Below, piece by piece: positions 1 to 8,031 of a DNA stretch of 64,000 nucleotides. Each line of letters opens with the position of its first letter. Positions within the stretch are counted from its first letter, which is position 1. The DNA is taken from positions 43,860 through 107,859 of the forward strand of contig NZ_JAAGPR010000030.1 of NCBI RefSeq assembly GCF_017104965.1, written 5' to 3'. The position numbers were made by a program, and so were the translations under genes. This DNA is from Paraburkholderia sp. Ac-20340 (GTDB taxonomy: Bacteria > Pseudomonadota > Gammaproteobacteria > Burkholderiales > Burkholderiaceae). The notes under the pieces are model-generated. The model saw only the letters and a program-made list of their open reading frames with translations, had not been told where the DNA came from and searched no databases.

Positions 1-2
1 TG

Positions 3-134
3 GTGATGCTGGTGGCCTTCCTGCTGGTCGCGACCTGGGCGCTGCCGCGCTTGTGGCGCGGCGTGCAGGGCGGCTTTCGCGGCATGGCCACGCACATGGT
101 CACGCGTTTTTCCTTGCGGAGCCGTCACGATTGA
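3..134 (+). CDS. 3' end of an unidentified membrane-associated protein (partial)
   Basis: An open frame enters from the left edge and ends at the TGA at 132-134, giving the last 43 residues of a protein. They contain a hydrophobic stretch (VMLVAFLLVATWAL) followed by a basic tail ending RSRHD. This looks like a C-terminal transmembrane helix with a cytoplasmic tail. The stop overlaps the probable TTG start of the next gene, so the two are probably translationally coupled. Too little is visible to name the family. Confidence 0.55.
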   Translation: MMLVAFLLVATWALPRLWRGVQGGFRGMATHMVTRFSLRSRHD

Positions 135-2776
135 ACGGTGCTCATTCTTCTCCAGCGGTTTCCCCGTCTTCTTCTAACGCGAACGCACCCGCGCGTGCGG
201 CCCTGAGCTGGTCCGATCTCGTGCGCCTTGCTGCGCGCATGAGTGCGCGCGACTGGCGCGCGGGCGAATTGACCATGCTGCTGCTGGCGCTCGTGCTGGC
301 GGTGGCGGCGCTGTCGAGCGTCGGTTTTCTCGCCGATCGCCTGCAGCGCGGGCTGGAGCGCGACGCCAAACGCATGATCGCCGCCGATTTCATCGTGCGC
401 GCCGATCATCCCGTCGATCCGATGTTCGCGCGCGAGGCGCAGTCGCTCAATCTGCAAACGGCAACGACGGCGATTTTCCCGAGCATGGTCACGGTGCCGC
501 CGGTGGCTGGCGCGAGCGCTCAGGCCCCGCAGCCCCCGTCACGCCTTGCCGCCGTCAAATCGGTTTCCGCCGGCTACCCGTTGCGCGGCGCGCTGCGCAT
601 CGCGTCGGCGCCCGGTGCGCCCGATCACGAGGCGAAGGGCATTCCGCCTCCCGGCACGGTCTGGGTCGACGACGAACTGCTCGATGCGCTCAAACTCCAC
701 GTCGGCGATACGGTGCGGGTCGGCACGCGCAGCCTGAGCGTCGGCGCGATCATTACGCGCGAACTCGATCGCGGTTTTTCCTTCGTCAACTTCTCGCCGC
801 GCCTGATGCTCAACGCGGCCGATCTGCCCTCGACGGGCCTGACCGGTTACGGCAGCCGCGTGACCTACCGCCTGCTGGTCGCGGGCGCCGATCCCGCCGT
901 CGCGCAATTCGCCACGTGGGCCCACGCGCGCGTCGACGGCGACGCAACCCGCGGCAAGATGCGCGGCGTCGGCCTCGAATCGCTCAGCGACGGCCAGCCG
1001 CAGGTGCGCCAGACGCTCGACCGCGCGCGCCATTTCCTCACGCTCGTTTCGCTGCTGACCGCGCTGCTCGCGGCGGTCGCCATCGCCATGGCCGCGCACC
1101 GCTACACGCGCCGCCATCTGGATGCCTGCGCGGCGATGCGCTGCCTCGGCGCCAGCCAGCGCACGCTGCGCTCGATTTTCGTGCTCGAATTCGCGGGGCT
1201 CGGTCTGATCGGCGGCGCGGTTGGCGTGGCGCTCGGCTACGCGGGCCATCTCGCGCTGCTGGCCTGGCTGGGCACGCTGATCGAAGTGGCGCTGCCATAT
1301 CCGGGCCCGGTGCCGGCGCTCGAAGGCGTGGCGGCGGGGCTCGTGCTGCTGCTCGGTTTTGCCTTGCCGCCGCTGTTGCCGCTCACGCGTGTGCCGCCGG
1401 TGCGCGTGCTGCGCCGCGAGTGGGGCGACGAAAGCCGTACCGCGTGGGCCGCGTACGCGATCGGCATCGCGCTGTTCGCGGGGCTGCTGGTGCTGGCGGC
1501 GGGCGAACTCAAGCTCGGCGGTATCGTCGCGGGCGGTTTCGCGCTTGGCCTGCTGATGTTCGCGGCGATTGCGCGTTTCGCGCTCTGGGGCGCGGCGCGC
1601 GTGGCGCGCAGCCAGCGCAACGGTCTGGATTCGCGCGCGGGCGTGGGCTGGCGTTATGCGCTGGCGTCGCTGGAGCGGCGGCCCGGCGCGAGCGCCTTGC
1701 AGATCACATCGCTCGCCATCGGTCTGATGTGCCTGCTGCTGATCGCGATGACGCGCAACGACCTGATCGACGGCTGGCGCAAATCCACGCCGCCCGATGC
1801 GCCGAACGAATTCCTCATCGACATCCAGCCCGCCCAGCACGACGCCGTGGCCGCGTGGCTGGTCGCGCACGGCATCGCCGATCCCGATCTGGAGCCGATG
1901 GTGCGCGGCCGTCTCACGACGATCAACGGCAAGCCGGTCAATCCCGAGCAGTACAAGAGCGAGGATGCGCGGCGTCTGGTCGATCGCGAATTCAATCTCT
2001 CGTACACGACGCAGTTGCCCAGCGATAACCGCATCGAAGCGGGCGCCTGGTACGGCGATGCAACCACGCCGCAGCTTTCGATCGAGCAGGGCCTGGCCAA
2101 ACTCATCAATGTAAAGCCCGGCGACGTACTGACCTTCGATGTCGCGGGTCTCGAAGTCACCGCGCCCGTGACGAGCCTGCGCAAGCTCGACTGGGGTTCG
2201 TTCAAGGTCAACTTCTTCGTGCTGATGCCGCCCGCGCTGCTACACGATTTCCCGGCCACCTACATCACGAGTTTCCATCTGCCCGAGTCGCAGCGCGCCG
2301 TGATCGACGGGCTGGTTGCGCAGTATCCGAACGTGACCGCCATCGACGTCGGGCCGATTCTCGCGCAGATCCAGCGCATGCTGGAGCAGGTGATCGGCGC
2401 CGTGCAGTTCCTGTTTATCTTCACGCTCGCGGCCGGCGTGCTGGTGCTTTACGCGGCGCTCGCGGGCACGCGCGACGAGCGCATGCGCGAATCGGCGCTG
2501 CTGCGCGCGCTGGGCGCGTCGCATGCCCAGGTGCGCTCGGTGCAGATCGCGGAGTTCGTCGCGGTGGGGGCGCTCGCGGGTTTGATGGCGGCGGTGGGCG
2601 CGCAGATCGTCGGCTACGTGCTGGCGACGCGGGTGTTCGACTTCTATCTGGCGTTCGATCCGTGGCTCGTGCCCGCGGGCATCGCGGCGGGCGTGGCCTG
2701 TGCGGGCGTGGGCGGCTGGATGAGCCTGCGGCATGTGCTGGCGCGGCCCGCGCTGCAATCGCTGCGCGACGCGTGA
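131..2776 (+). CDS. FtsX-like ABC transporter permease
   Basis: This is a large (about 881 aa) inner-membrane permease of the MacB/FtsX/LolC superfamily, of the kind paired with a LolD-like ATPase to move lipid or lipoprotein substrates across the envelope. A first membrane helix lies near the N-terminus (LTMLLLALVLAVAALSSVGF), followed by a periplasmic domain. A helix bundle follows around residues 315-480 with the FtsX signature AAMRCLGASQRTLRSIF. A second periplasmic domain is followed by a second FtsX block (SALLRALGASHAQVRSVQ). The open frame extends to 53, but that segment overlaps the preceding gene. The TTG at 131 has a GGAG 9 nt upstream and overlaps the upstream stop, so I prefer it; ATG 239 is an alternative. 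No ATPase partner is visible in the window. Confidence 0.85.
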   Translation: MNGAHSSPAVSPSSSNANAPARAALSWSDLVRLAARMSARDWRAGELTMLLLALVLAVAALSSVGFLADRLQRGLERDAKRMIAADFIVRADHPVDPMFAREAQSLNLQTATTAIFPSMVTVPPVAGASAQAPQPPSRLAAVKSVSAGYPLRGALRIASAPGAPDHEAKGIPPPGTVWVDDELLDALKLHVGDTVRVGTRSLSVGAIITRELDRGFSFVNFSPRLMLNAADLPSTGLTGYGSRVTYRLLVAGADPAVAQFATWAHARVDGDATRGKMRGVGLESLSDGQPQVRQTLDRARHFLTLVSLLTALLAAVAIAMAAHRYTRRHLDACAAMRCLGASQRTLRSIFVLEFAGLGLIGGAVGVALGYAGHLALLAWLGTLIEVALPYPGPVPALEGVAAGLVLLLGFALPPLLPLTRVPPVRVLRREWGDESRTAWAAYAIGIALFAGLLVLAAGELKLGGIVAGGFALGLLMFAAIARFALWGAARVARSQRNGLDSRAGVGWRYALASLERRPGASALQITSLAIGLMCLLLIAMTRNDLIDGWRKSTPPDAPNEFLIDIQPAQHDAVAAWLVAHGIADPDLEPMVRGRLTTINGKPVNPEQYKSEDARRLVDREFNLSYTTQLPSDNRIEAGAWYGDATTPQLSIEQGLAKLINVKPGDVLTFDVAGLEVTAPVTSLRKLDWGSFKVNFFVLMPPALLHDFPATYITSFHLPESQRAVIDGLVAQYPNVTAIDVGPILAQIQRMLEQVIGAVQFLFIFTLAAGVLVLYAALAGTRDERMRESALLRALGASHAQVRSVQIAEFVAVGALAGLMAAVGAQIVGYVLATRVFDFYLAFDPWLVPAGIAAGVACAGVGGWMSLRHVLARPALQSLRDA

Positions 2777-2896
2777 AGCAGGGGGCGTGCGCCGGGTTCG
2801 CCCGGCGCGCCGCTATGCGAAAATAATCGTTTGACCGGCTGCGCAGGTGCTTCGGCGTGAGCGTTGCCGCCCCTATTTCCGTATCGAATTCCCTGT

Positions 2897-3307
2897 ATGA
2901 CCGATCCAGCCGACGAAGCGCCGCGGCAACCCACGGCCTTTGAACTTGTCGGCGGCGAGGCGCGCGTGCGCGAACTCGTCGACCGTTTCTATGACCTGAT
3001 GGACCTCGAACCGGAGTTCGCGGGCATTCGCGCGTTGCATCCGCAAGCGCTCGAGGGCTCGCGCGACAAGACTTTCTGGTTTCTGTGCGGCTGGATGGGC
3101 GGCCCCGACCACTACATCTCGCGCTTTGGCCATCCGCGTCTGCGGGCGCGGCATCTGCCGTTTGCGATTGCGTCGTCGGAGCGCGATCAGTGGCTGCGCT
3201 GCATGGCCTGGGCGATGCAGGACATCGGTCTCGCCGAACCGCTGCGCGAGCGCCTGCTGCATTCGTTCTTCGAAACCGCCGACTGGATGCGTAACCGTCC
3301 GGGCTGA
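2897..3307 (+). CDS. Group II truncated haemoglobin
   Basis: A 136-aa globin of the truncated haemoglobin group II (TrHbO) type: a small cytosolic haem protein that binds O2 or NO and is usually linked to oxidative or nitrosative protection. Visible marks are the B-helix FYDLMD (residues 31-36), the FLCGWMGGPDHY block (62-73), the probable proximal histidine in ARHLPF (His86) and the group II tryptophan in RDQWLR (Trp99). Length matches the family. An upstream TTG would add 11 residues, but ATG 2897 begins the conserved part. It stands alone, about 120 bp after the permease gene. The exact ligand chemistry cannot be read from sequence. Confidence 0.9.
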   Translation: MTDPADEAPRQPTAFELVGGEARVRELVDRFYDLMDLEPEFAGIRALHPQALEGSRDKTFWFLCGWMGGPDHYISRFGHPRLRARHLPFAIASSERDQWLRCMAWAMQDIGLAEPLRERLLHSFFETADWMRNRPG

Positions 3308-3465
3308 TTGCGCCTGATCCCGTCGCCATCCCGTTAAAGCCGACTGGCCCGGTGCATGCGCCGGTACAGTCCGGCAGTGGGCCGATCGGGCTGTATTTTG
3401 CGACTGCGCGCGCATCGGGATAATGGACGCTCGTGCATCTCGCAACGAGAACCCGGAGACAGCCC

Positions 3466-4227
3466 ATGACGATCGCCAGCCCTGCCACGTCCACCCGCAC
3501 CCGCGCGCTGTTCCGCGAGGACGCCTATCTGACCCACTGCGACGCCACCGTGCTCGAAGTGGGCGAAGACGGCGTCCGGCTCGACCAGACCGTGTTCTAT
3601 CCGCTCGGCGGCGGTCAGGCGGGCGACACGGGCGCGCTCGTGCTCGCGGACGGCACGCGCATTGCAATCGCCGATACCCGCAAAGCGAAATTCGAAGGCG
3701 CGACGCCCGACGACGCGCTGCATCTCCCCGCGCCCGGCCAGGAAGCGCTGCTTGCGCGCCTCGCGGCAGGCGAGCGCGTGCGTGCCGAAATCGACTGGAC
3801 GCGCCGCCATCGGCATATGCGCCTGCACACGGCGAGCCATCTGATGTGCGCCGTGCTGCCTTACGCAGTGGACGGTTGCAGCATCACCGCCGACTACGCG
3901 CGGCTGGACTTCGCCACCGTCGAGCCGATCGAGCGCGAGCATGTGGAAGCGCGGCTCGCGGAACTGGTCGCGGGCGCGCACGCGGTCGCCACCGAATGGA
4001 TCACCGATGACGACATGGCGCAGCGTCCCGAACTCGTGCGCACCATGAGCGTGAAGCCGCCGATGGGTCTTGGACGCGTGCGCCTGCTGCGCATCGACGG
4101 TGTCGATCTGCAGCCGTGCGGCGGCACGCATGTGCAGAACACGCGCGAGATCGGCGGGTTGCGGGTGGCGAAGCTGGAGAAGAAGAGTGCGCGCACGCGC
4201 CGGCTCGTGCTGGAGCTGGTGGAATGA
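3466..4227 (+). CDS. AlaX-type alanyl-tRNA editing protein
   Basis: A free-standing trans-editing hydrolase related to the editing domain of alanyl-tRNA synthetase, expected to deacylate mischarged Ser- or Gly-tRNA(Ala). The 253-aa protein has the GGGQ motif (YPLGGGQAGD, residues 46-55), the first zinc motif HTASH (121-125) and the second, CGGTH (218-222). The ATG at 3466 has a good GGAGA 8-9 nt upstream; an in-frame GTG at 3433 would only add a non-conserved stretch. The stop overlaps the ATG of the DUF924 gene (ATGA), so the pair is probably co-translated. It lacks the AlaRS catalytic domain, as expected of AlaX. Confidence 0.9.
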   Translation: MTIASPATSTRTRALFREDAYLTHCDATVLEVGEDGVRLDQTVFYPLGGGQAGDTGALVLADGTRIAIADTRKAKFEGATPDDALHLPAPGQEALLARLAAGERVRAEIDWTRRHRHMRLHTASHLMCAVLPYAVDGCSITADYARLDFATVEPIEREHVEARLAELVAGAHAVATEWITDDDMAQRPELVRTMSVKPPMGLGRVRLLRIDGVDLQPCGGTHVQNTREIGGLRVAKLEKKSARTRRLVLELVE

Positions 4228-4817
4228 GCGAGGCGTTGGACGCACGCGCCCGCGACGTGCTGGACTTCTGGTTCGGCGCGCCGGAGTCGGCGGAATTTGG
4301 CCGCGAACGCAAGATGTGGTTCAAGAAGGACGCGGCTTTCGATGCGATGCTGCGCGAGCGCTTTGGCGCGCTGCTCGCTCTGGCCTGCGCGGGCGAACTC
4401 GATGCGTGGCGCGCCACGCCCGAAGGCGCGCTGGCGCTCGTGATCGTGCTCGACCAGTTTTCGCGCAACTGCCATCGCGGCACGCCGCACGCCTTTTCCG
4501 CCGACGACAAGGCGCTGGCGATCGCCCGCGCGTTGATCGCCAATGGCGATGATCGGCGTCTGCCGACCCACCAGCATCGCGTTTTCGCGTATCTGCCGTT
4601 CGAACATGCGGAATCCGCCGAGGCGCAGCGCGAGTCGCTGCGGCTATTCGGCGAGATTGCGAAGGACCCGCAAGCGAAGAGTTACTACGATTACGCGCTG
4701 CGCCACGCCGACGTCATCGAGCGCTTCGGCCGTTTTCCTCATCGCAATGCGCAGCTGGGCCGCGAGAGCAGCGAAGCCGAGCTGGCCTTTCTGCGCCAAC
4801 CGGGCTCGCGCTTCTAG
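4224..4817 (+). CDS. DUF924 family protein
   Basis: A 197-aa cytosolic protein of the DUF924 family, recognised by VLDFWFG near the N-terminus, VLDQFSRN in the middle and YLPFEHAES further on. The family has an all-helical, TPR-like fold in known structures; its biochemical role is not established. The start ATG overlaps the TGA of the AlaX gene by four bases (ATGA), indicating translational coupling, but nothing in the protein points to tRNA quality control. It converges on the minus-strand SDR gene with only 11 bp between stop codons and no visible terminator. Confidence 0.88.
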   Translation: MSEALDARARDVLDFWFGAPESAEFGRERKMWFKKDAAFDAMLRERFGALLALACAGELDAWRATPEGALALVIVLDQFSRNCHRGTPHAFSADDKALAIARALIANGDDRRLPTHQHRVFAYLPFEHAESAEAQRESLRLFGEIAKDPQAKSYYDYALRHADVIERFGRFPHRNAQLGRESSEAELAFLRQPGSRF

Positions 4818-4828
4818 CGTTGTCGGGC

Positions 4829-5575
4829 TTAGCGCCCGCCGCTCACATCGAGCAACGCGCCCGTCACGTAGGACGCGGCATCGCTCAACAGCCAGACGAT
4901 GGTTTCCGCGACTTCGTCGGCGCCGCCAGGACGGCCGAGCGGCGTTTGCGCGCCGAGCACGGCGGCGCGATCGGGACGCCCGCCGCTCGCATGAATCTCG
5001 GTGTCGATAAGGCCGGGACGCACCGCATTCACGCGCACGCCCTGCGGGCCGAGTTCCTTGGCGAGGCCGATCGTCATCGTATCGATGGCGCCTTTCGACG
5101 CCGCGTAGTCGACGTATTCGTTTGGCGACCCCAGCCGCGAGGCCGCCGAGGACACGTTGACGATCGCGCCGCCATCGCCGCCGCGATCCTTCGACATGCG
5201 CCGCGCCGCTTCGCGCACGCACAGAAACGCGCCGTAGACGTTCACGTCGAACATGCGCTTCAGACGCTCGGCGTCCATATCGGCGACGGGCGAACCGGGC
5301 GCGACGATGCCCGCGTTGTTGACCAGCGCATCGATGCGCCCGTAGGCGGATTCGAGCGTATCGAACATGGCGACGACATCGGCTTCGTTCGCCACATCGC
5401 CGTGCAGCACGCGCGCATGACCGCCGGCGCGGCCGACTTCCGCCGCGGTTTCCTCGGCGGCCGGCGCGTTATGCAGATAGTTGACGCCCACGGTCCAGCC
5501 GCGCGCGCCCAGCAGACGCGCACACGCGCGGCCGATGCCGCGGCTCGCGCCGGTGATCAGAACGACTTTGCCCAT
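4829..5575 (-). CDS. Short-chain dehydrogenase/reductase (SDR)
   Basis: A classical 248-aa SDR with a Rossmann fold and NAD(P)-dependent oxidoreductase activity; the substrate is unknown. Visible motifs are the cofactor site TGASRGIG (residues 8-15), NNAG (86-89), the catalytic serine pair VSS (141-143), and the YxxxK pair Tyr157/Lys161. The C-terminus ends in a family-typical DVSGGR. A basic Arg12 in the glycine motif favours NADP(H), which is inference. It is the last gene of a minus-strand group below the LOG gene (32-bp gap). FabG- or glucose-dehydrogenase-like activity are both possible. Confidence 0.88.
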   Translation of the reverse strand: MGKVVLITGASRGIGRACARLLGARGWTVGVNYLHNAPAAEETAAEVGRAGGHARVLHGDVANEADVVAMFDTLESAYGRIDALVNNAGIVAPGSPVADMDAERLKRMFDVNVYGAFLCVREAARRMSKDRGGDGGAIVNVSSAASRLGSPNEYVDYAASKGAIDTMTIGLAKELGPQGVRVNAVRPGLIDTEIHASGGRPDRAAVLGAQTPLGRPGGADEVAETIVWLLSDAASYVTGALLDVSGGR

Positions 5576-5606
5576 CGAATCATGACCTCCGTGGGTGAGA
5601 AGCGCT

Positions 5607-6191
5607 TCAGACGTTCTCGCGCAGATCGGCCCACTTGTCCTTCTCGGGCGCGTGATAGCTTTGCAGCTTGCCGATCAGCGCAGCCGGATCGCTGTCGATC
5701 TGCAGTTGATCGAGATAGATCTGGCGCATGAAGCCTTCGCTGACGGTGTGTTCGAGCATCGTCATGAGCGGATCGTAAAACCCGTCGATATTGAGAATGC
5801 CGACCGGCTTGCGGTGATAGCCAAGCTGCGCCCAGGTATAGACCTCGAACAGTTCTTCGAGCGTGCCCGCGCCGCCGGGCAGCGCCACAAAGCCGTCCGA
5901 GAGATCGGCCATCATCTTCTTGCGGTGGTGCATGTCGGGGACGACGTGCAGTTCGGTCAGGCCGCTGTGGCCCACTTCCTTGTCCACCAGCAGTTCGGGA
6001 ATCACGCCGATCGCGCGGCCGCCTTCGGCCATCACGGTATCGGCGATCACGCCCATCAGGCCGACCTTGCCGCCGCCATAAACGAGCCCGAGATTCGACG
6101 CCACCAGCGCGCGGCCGAACGCCTGCGCCGCTTCGTTATAAATGGGTTTGGCTCCAAACGAGGAGCCGCAATACACGCAAACGGCTTTCAT
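5607..6191 (-). CDS. LOG family protein (TIGR00730-type phosphoribohydrolase)
   Basis: A 194-aa LOG-family enzyme, the group of cytokinin-activating or nucleotide 5'-monophosphate phosphoribohydrolases. The key motif PGGAGTLEE is at residues 105-113 and a Met-Asp-His-His-Arg-Lys-Lys segment at 86-92, both part of the nucleotide site. Family members split N6-modified AMP, or simple nucleotide monophosphates, into base and ribose-5-phosphate. Which substrate is used here cannot be told. It starts two bases below the stop of the TetR gene, so the two are very likely one transcript. Confidence 0.9.
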   Translation of the reverse strand: MKAVCVYCGSSFGAKPIYNEAAQAFGRALVASNLGLVYGGGKVGLMGVIADTVMAEGGRAIGVIPELLVDKEVGHSGLTELHVVPDMHHRKKMMADLSDGFVALPGGAGTLEELFEVYTWAQLGYHRKPVGILNIDGFYDPLMTMLEHTVSEGFMRQIYLDQLQIDSDPAALIGKLQSYHAPEKDKWADLRENV

Positions 6192-6193
6192 GC

Positions 6194-6913
6194 TCAGGTT
6201 TCCTTGCTTTCCTTCGGTGCGCCGTCGCGCGGCGGCAGATAGTCGTAGAACTCGCGCTGCGGATGCTTGCCCGAAACGAGATCGTCGAACAGTTGCTTCG
6301 CGCGGCCGCGCAGATACGGCGCCATCAGCGAGACGATCTGCACGCTCACCTGATGCAGCTCGGCGCGGATCGCTTCCTGATCGTTGTATTTGCGCGGATT
6401 CATCACGAACTGGTACGAGAGCCAGTAAGTGGCGATCACGCCGATATTGGTCGAAATCACCGCAATTTCAGCGGCCGTGGCCACCATCTCGCCGTCTTCC
6501 ACGAGCTGATCGCAGAACTGCTTCGCGAACGCGACCTTGTGGCTGATGATCTGCTTGAAGTGCATCTCCAGCGTGCGATTGCGCGCCAGCAGGTCGTTCA
6601 GGTCGCGATACAGAAAGCGGTAGCGCCAGGTGAAATCGACCATGTATTGCAGATACGCCCACATTTCGTCGATGGTGGCGCGATGGTCGTCGGGGAAACG
6701 CAGACGCTTGTCGATCTCCTGCTCGAACTGGCTGAAGATGCTGTTGATGATGTCGTCTTTGTTGCGGAAGTGGTAGTACAGGTTGCCTGGACTGATCTCC
6801 ATTTCCTCGGCGATGGTCGTCGTGGTGACGTTGGGCTCGCCGATCTCGTTGAACAGCTTCAACGAAAGTTCGAGTATCCGTTCGCGTGTGCGGCGGGGAG
6901 GTTTCGCATCCAT
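6194..6913 (-). CDS. TetR/AcrR family transcriptional regulator
   Basis: A 239-aa TetR-type repressor. The N-terminal helix-turn-helix lies at about residues 12-58 (TTTIAEEMEISPGNLYYHF, with the typical NLYYHF recognition helix). A long helical ligand and dimerisation domain follows. It is the first gene of the minus-strand group TetR-LOG-SDR. The ligand is unknown. A candidate TATAAT element lies about 105 nt upstream. It is one possible but unproven binder of the palindrome upstream of the acyl-CoA gene cluster near 44.76 kb. Confidence 0.9.
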   Translation of the reverse strand: MDAKPPRRTRERILELSLKLFNEIGEPNVTTTTIAEEMEISPGNLYYHFRNKDDIINSIFSQFEQEIDKRLRFPDDHRATIDEMWAYLQYMVDFTWRYRFLYRDLNDLLARNRTLEMHFKQIISHKVAFAKQFCDQLVEDGEMVATAAEIAVISTNIGVIATYWLSYQFVMNPRKYNDQEAIRAELHQVSVQIVSLMAPYLRGRAKQLFDDLVSGKHPQREFYDYLPPRDGAPKESKET

Positions 6914-7017
6914 GTCGTCCGGCCCTGAAAGTACGGCGTCGGGCGAGCAGCGCTGCTGCCTTGGGTTGCTGCGTAGCTGCCCGGACGCGGTTGGTCGTTT
7001 TTTAAGACTGTCGTTCG

Positions 7018-7023
7018 ATTATA
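7018..7023 (-). promoter_or_regulatory. Candidate -10 element for the TetR-LOG-SDR operon
   Basis: On the minus strand there is a perfect TATAAT here, about 105 nt upstream of the TetR start and inside the 247-bp gap to dgkA. The matching -35 region (TTTTGC-like at roughly 15-16 bp) is poor, so confidence is limited. No gene is seen in the rest of the gap. Confidence 0.4.
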
Positions 7024-7160
7024 AACCGACGCCAGGGCGCAAAACGACCCTTCACGACCTGATGAAAATGAGGAAAACCCGCGCGCGACGCGAGCGGGTT
7101 CGAGGCGAGTGGGCAACCGCGTCGCATGCGCAATGCATACGCGCCGCATGCACGCCGATA

Positions 7161-7997
7161 TCAGCGCGCGCCGATCCAGTGCAGCAGCGTCGGGCCGAAG
7201 TGCGGCACGAGGATCAAGCCCCAGGTCATCACGCAGGTGATCAGCGCAACCGTCACGGCGGCGCTGCCAAGATCCTTCGCGCGGCCCGACAACTCGTTGC
7301 GTTCGAGACCGATTCGATCGACGGCGTTTTCGATACTCGAATTCAGCAATTCGACGATCAGCACCAGCATCACCGAGCCGAGCAGCAACACGCGCTCGAC
7401 CGGTTCGACCGGCACGAACACGCCGATCGGCACCATGATGGCCGCGAGCGTGAGTTCCTGGCGGAACGCGCTTTCTTCGCGGATCGCGGTGCGAAAGCCC
7501 TTGATCGAGTACTGCAGCGCCTTCCATGCGCGCGTGACGCCGCGATTGCCCTTGTACGGGTTGAACGGCAGCGGCGCGAGCGGATCGTCGGGGCCGAGCG
7601 GTTCGTGCAGATGCGGCGGCTCGGGCGGATCGGCCTGGGCGGAAGTTTGGGGCGTGCTCGACGGCGCGGGGTGGGTCACTGCGGCCGCACCGCCCGCATG
7701 CACGGGCGTAGGGCCGCCGCGCGTGAGCGGCGTAGTGGCTTGCGGCGTCTCGGAATCGCGAGGCGCGGCAGAGGCGTGCGATGGTGTCGAAGGACGTGGG
7801 GCCATAACGGTGCGGGTTGATGCCGCAGTATCGCACGCGTTGTGAGCCGTTGCGCCGGAAACGTCTGACGATGCCGCGCCCGCTTGATTCCGATCTTGAT
7901 CCTGCTCCTGATCAGCGGGCGCAGCGGCTTCGGCCAGCGTGTCTTCGCTGTCGTCGGCGTCGTCGAAAGACGTGGGGGAGGCTAGGGGCCGGTTCAT
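7161..7997 (-). CDS. dgkA: Diacylglycerol kinase with long low-complexity N-terminal extension
   Basis: The C-terminal part (residues about 146-278) is a complete DgkA-type integral-membrane diacylglycerol kinase. It has the surface helix RAWKALQYSIKGF, a conserved acidic pair in REESAFRQE, three membrane helices (about 183-201, 203-221, 247-266) and the catalytic signature NSSIENAVDR, with Glu223 as the likely base. It phosphorylates diacylglycerol to phosphatidic acid. Residues 1-145 are a Pro/Ala/Thr/Asp-rich extension absent from normal 120-130-aa DgkA proteins. The ATG at 7997 has GGAG 8 nt upstream, so the extension appears to be translated; ATG 7805 is an alternative with no clear ribosome site. 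It lies 34 bp below the glycosyltransferase gene and is probably third in its operon. Confidence 0.88.
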   Translation of the reverse strand: MNRPLASPTSFDDADDSEDTLAEAAAPADQEQDQDRNQAGAASSDVSGATAHNACDTAASTRTVMAPRPSTPSHASAAPRDSETPQATTPLTRGGPTPVHAGGAAAVTHPAPSSTPQTSAQADPPEPPHLHEPLGPDDPLAPLPFNPYKGNRGVTRAWKALQYSIKGFRTAIREESAFRQELTLAAIMVPIGVFVPVEPVERVLLLGSVMLVLIVELLNSSIENAVDRIGLERNELSGRAKDLGSAAVTVALITCVMTWGLILVPHFGPTLLHWIGAR

Positions 7998-8031
7998 CGT
8001 GATCGCTCCGGTCCGTCGTTCGGGTTAAGGC

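Noticed and set aside
2777..2840. GC-rich hairpin after the FtsX-like permease
   Set aside because: A 10-bp stem (CGCCGGG-TTCG-CCCGGCG core) is present but without a T-run, so not called a terminator.
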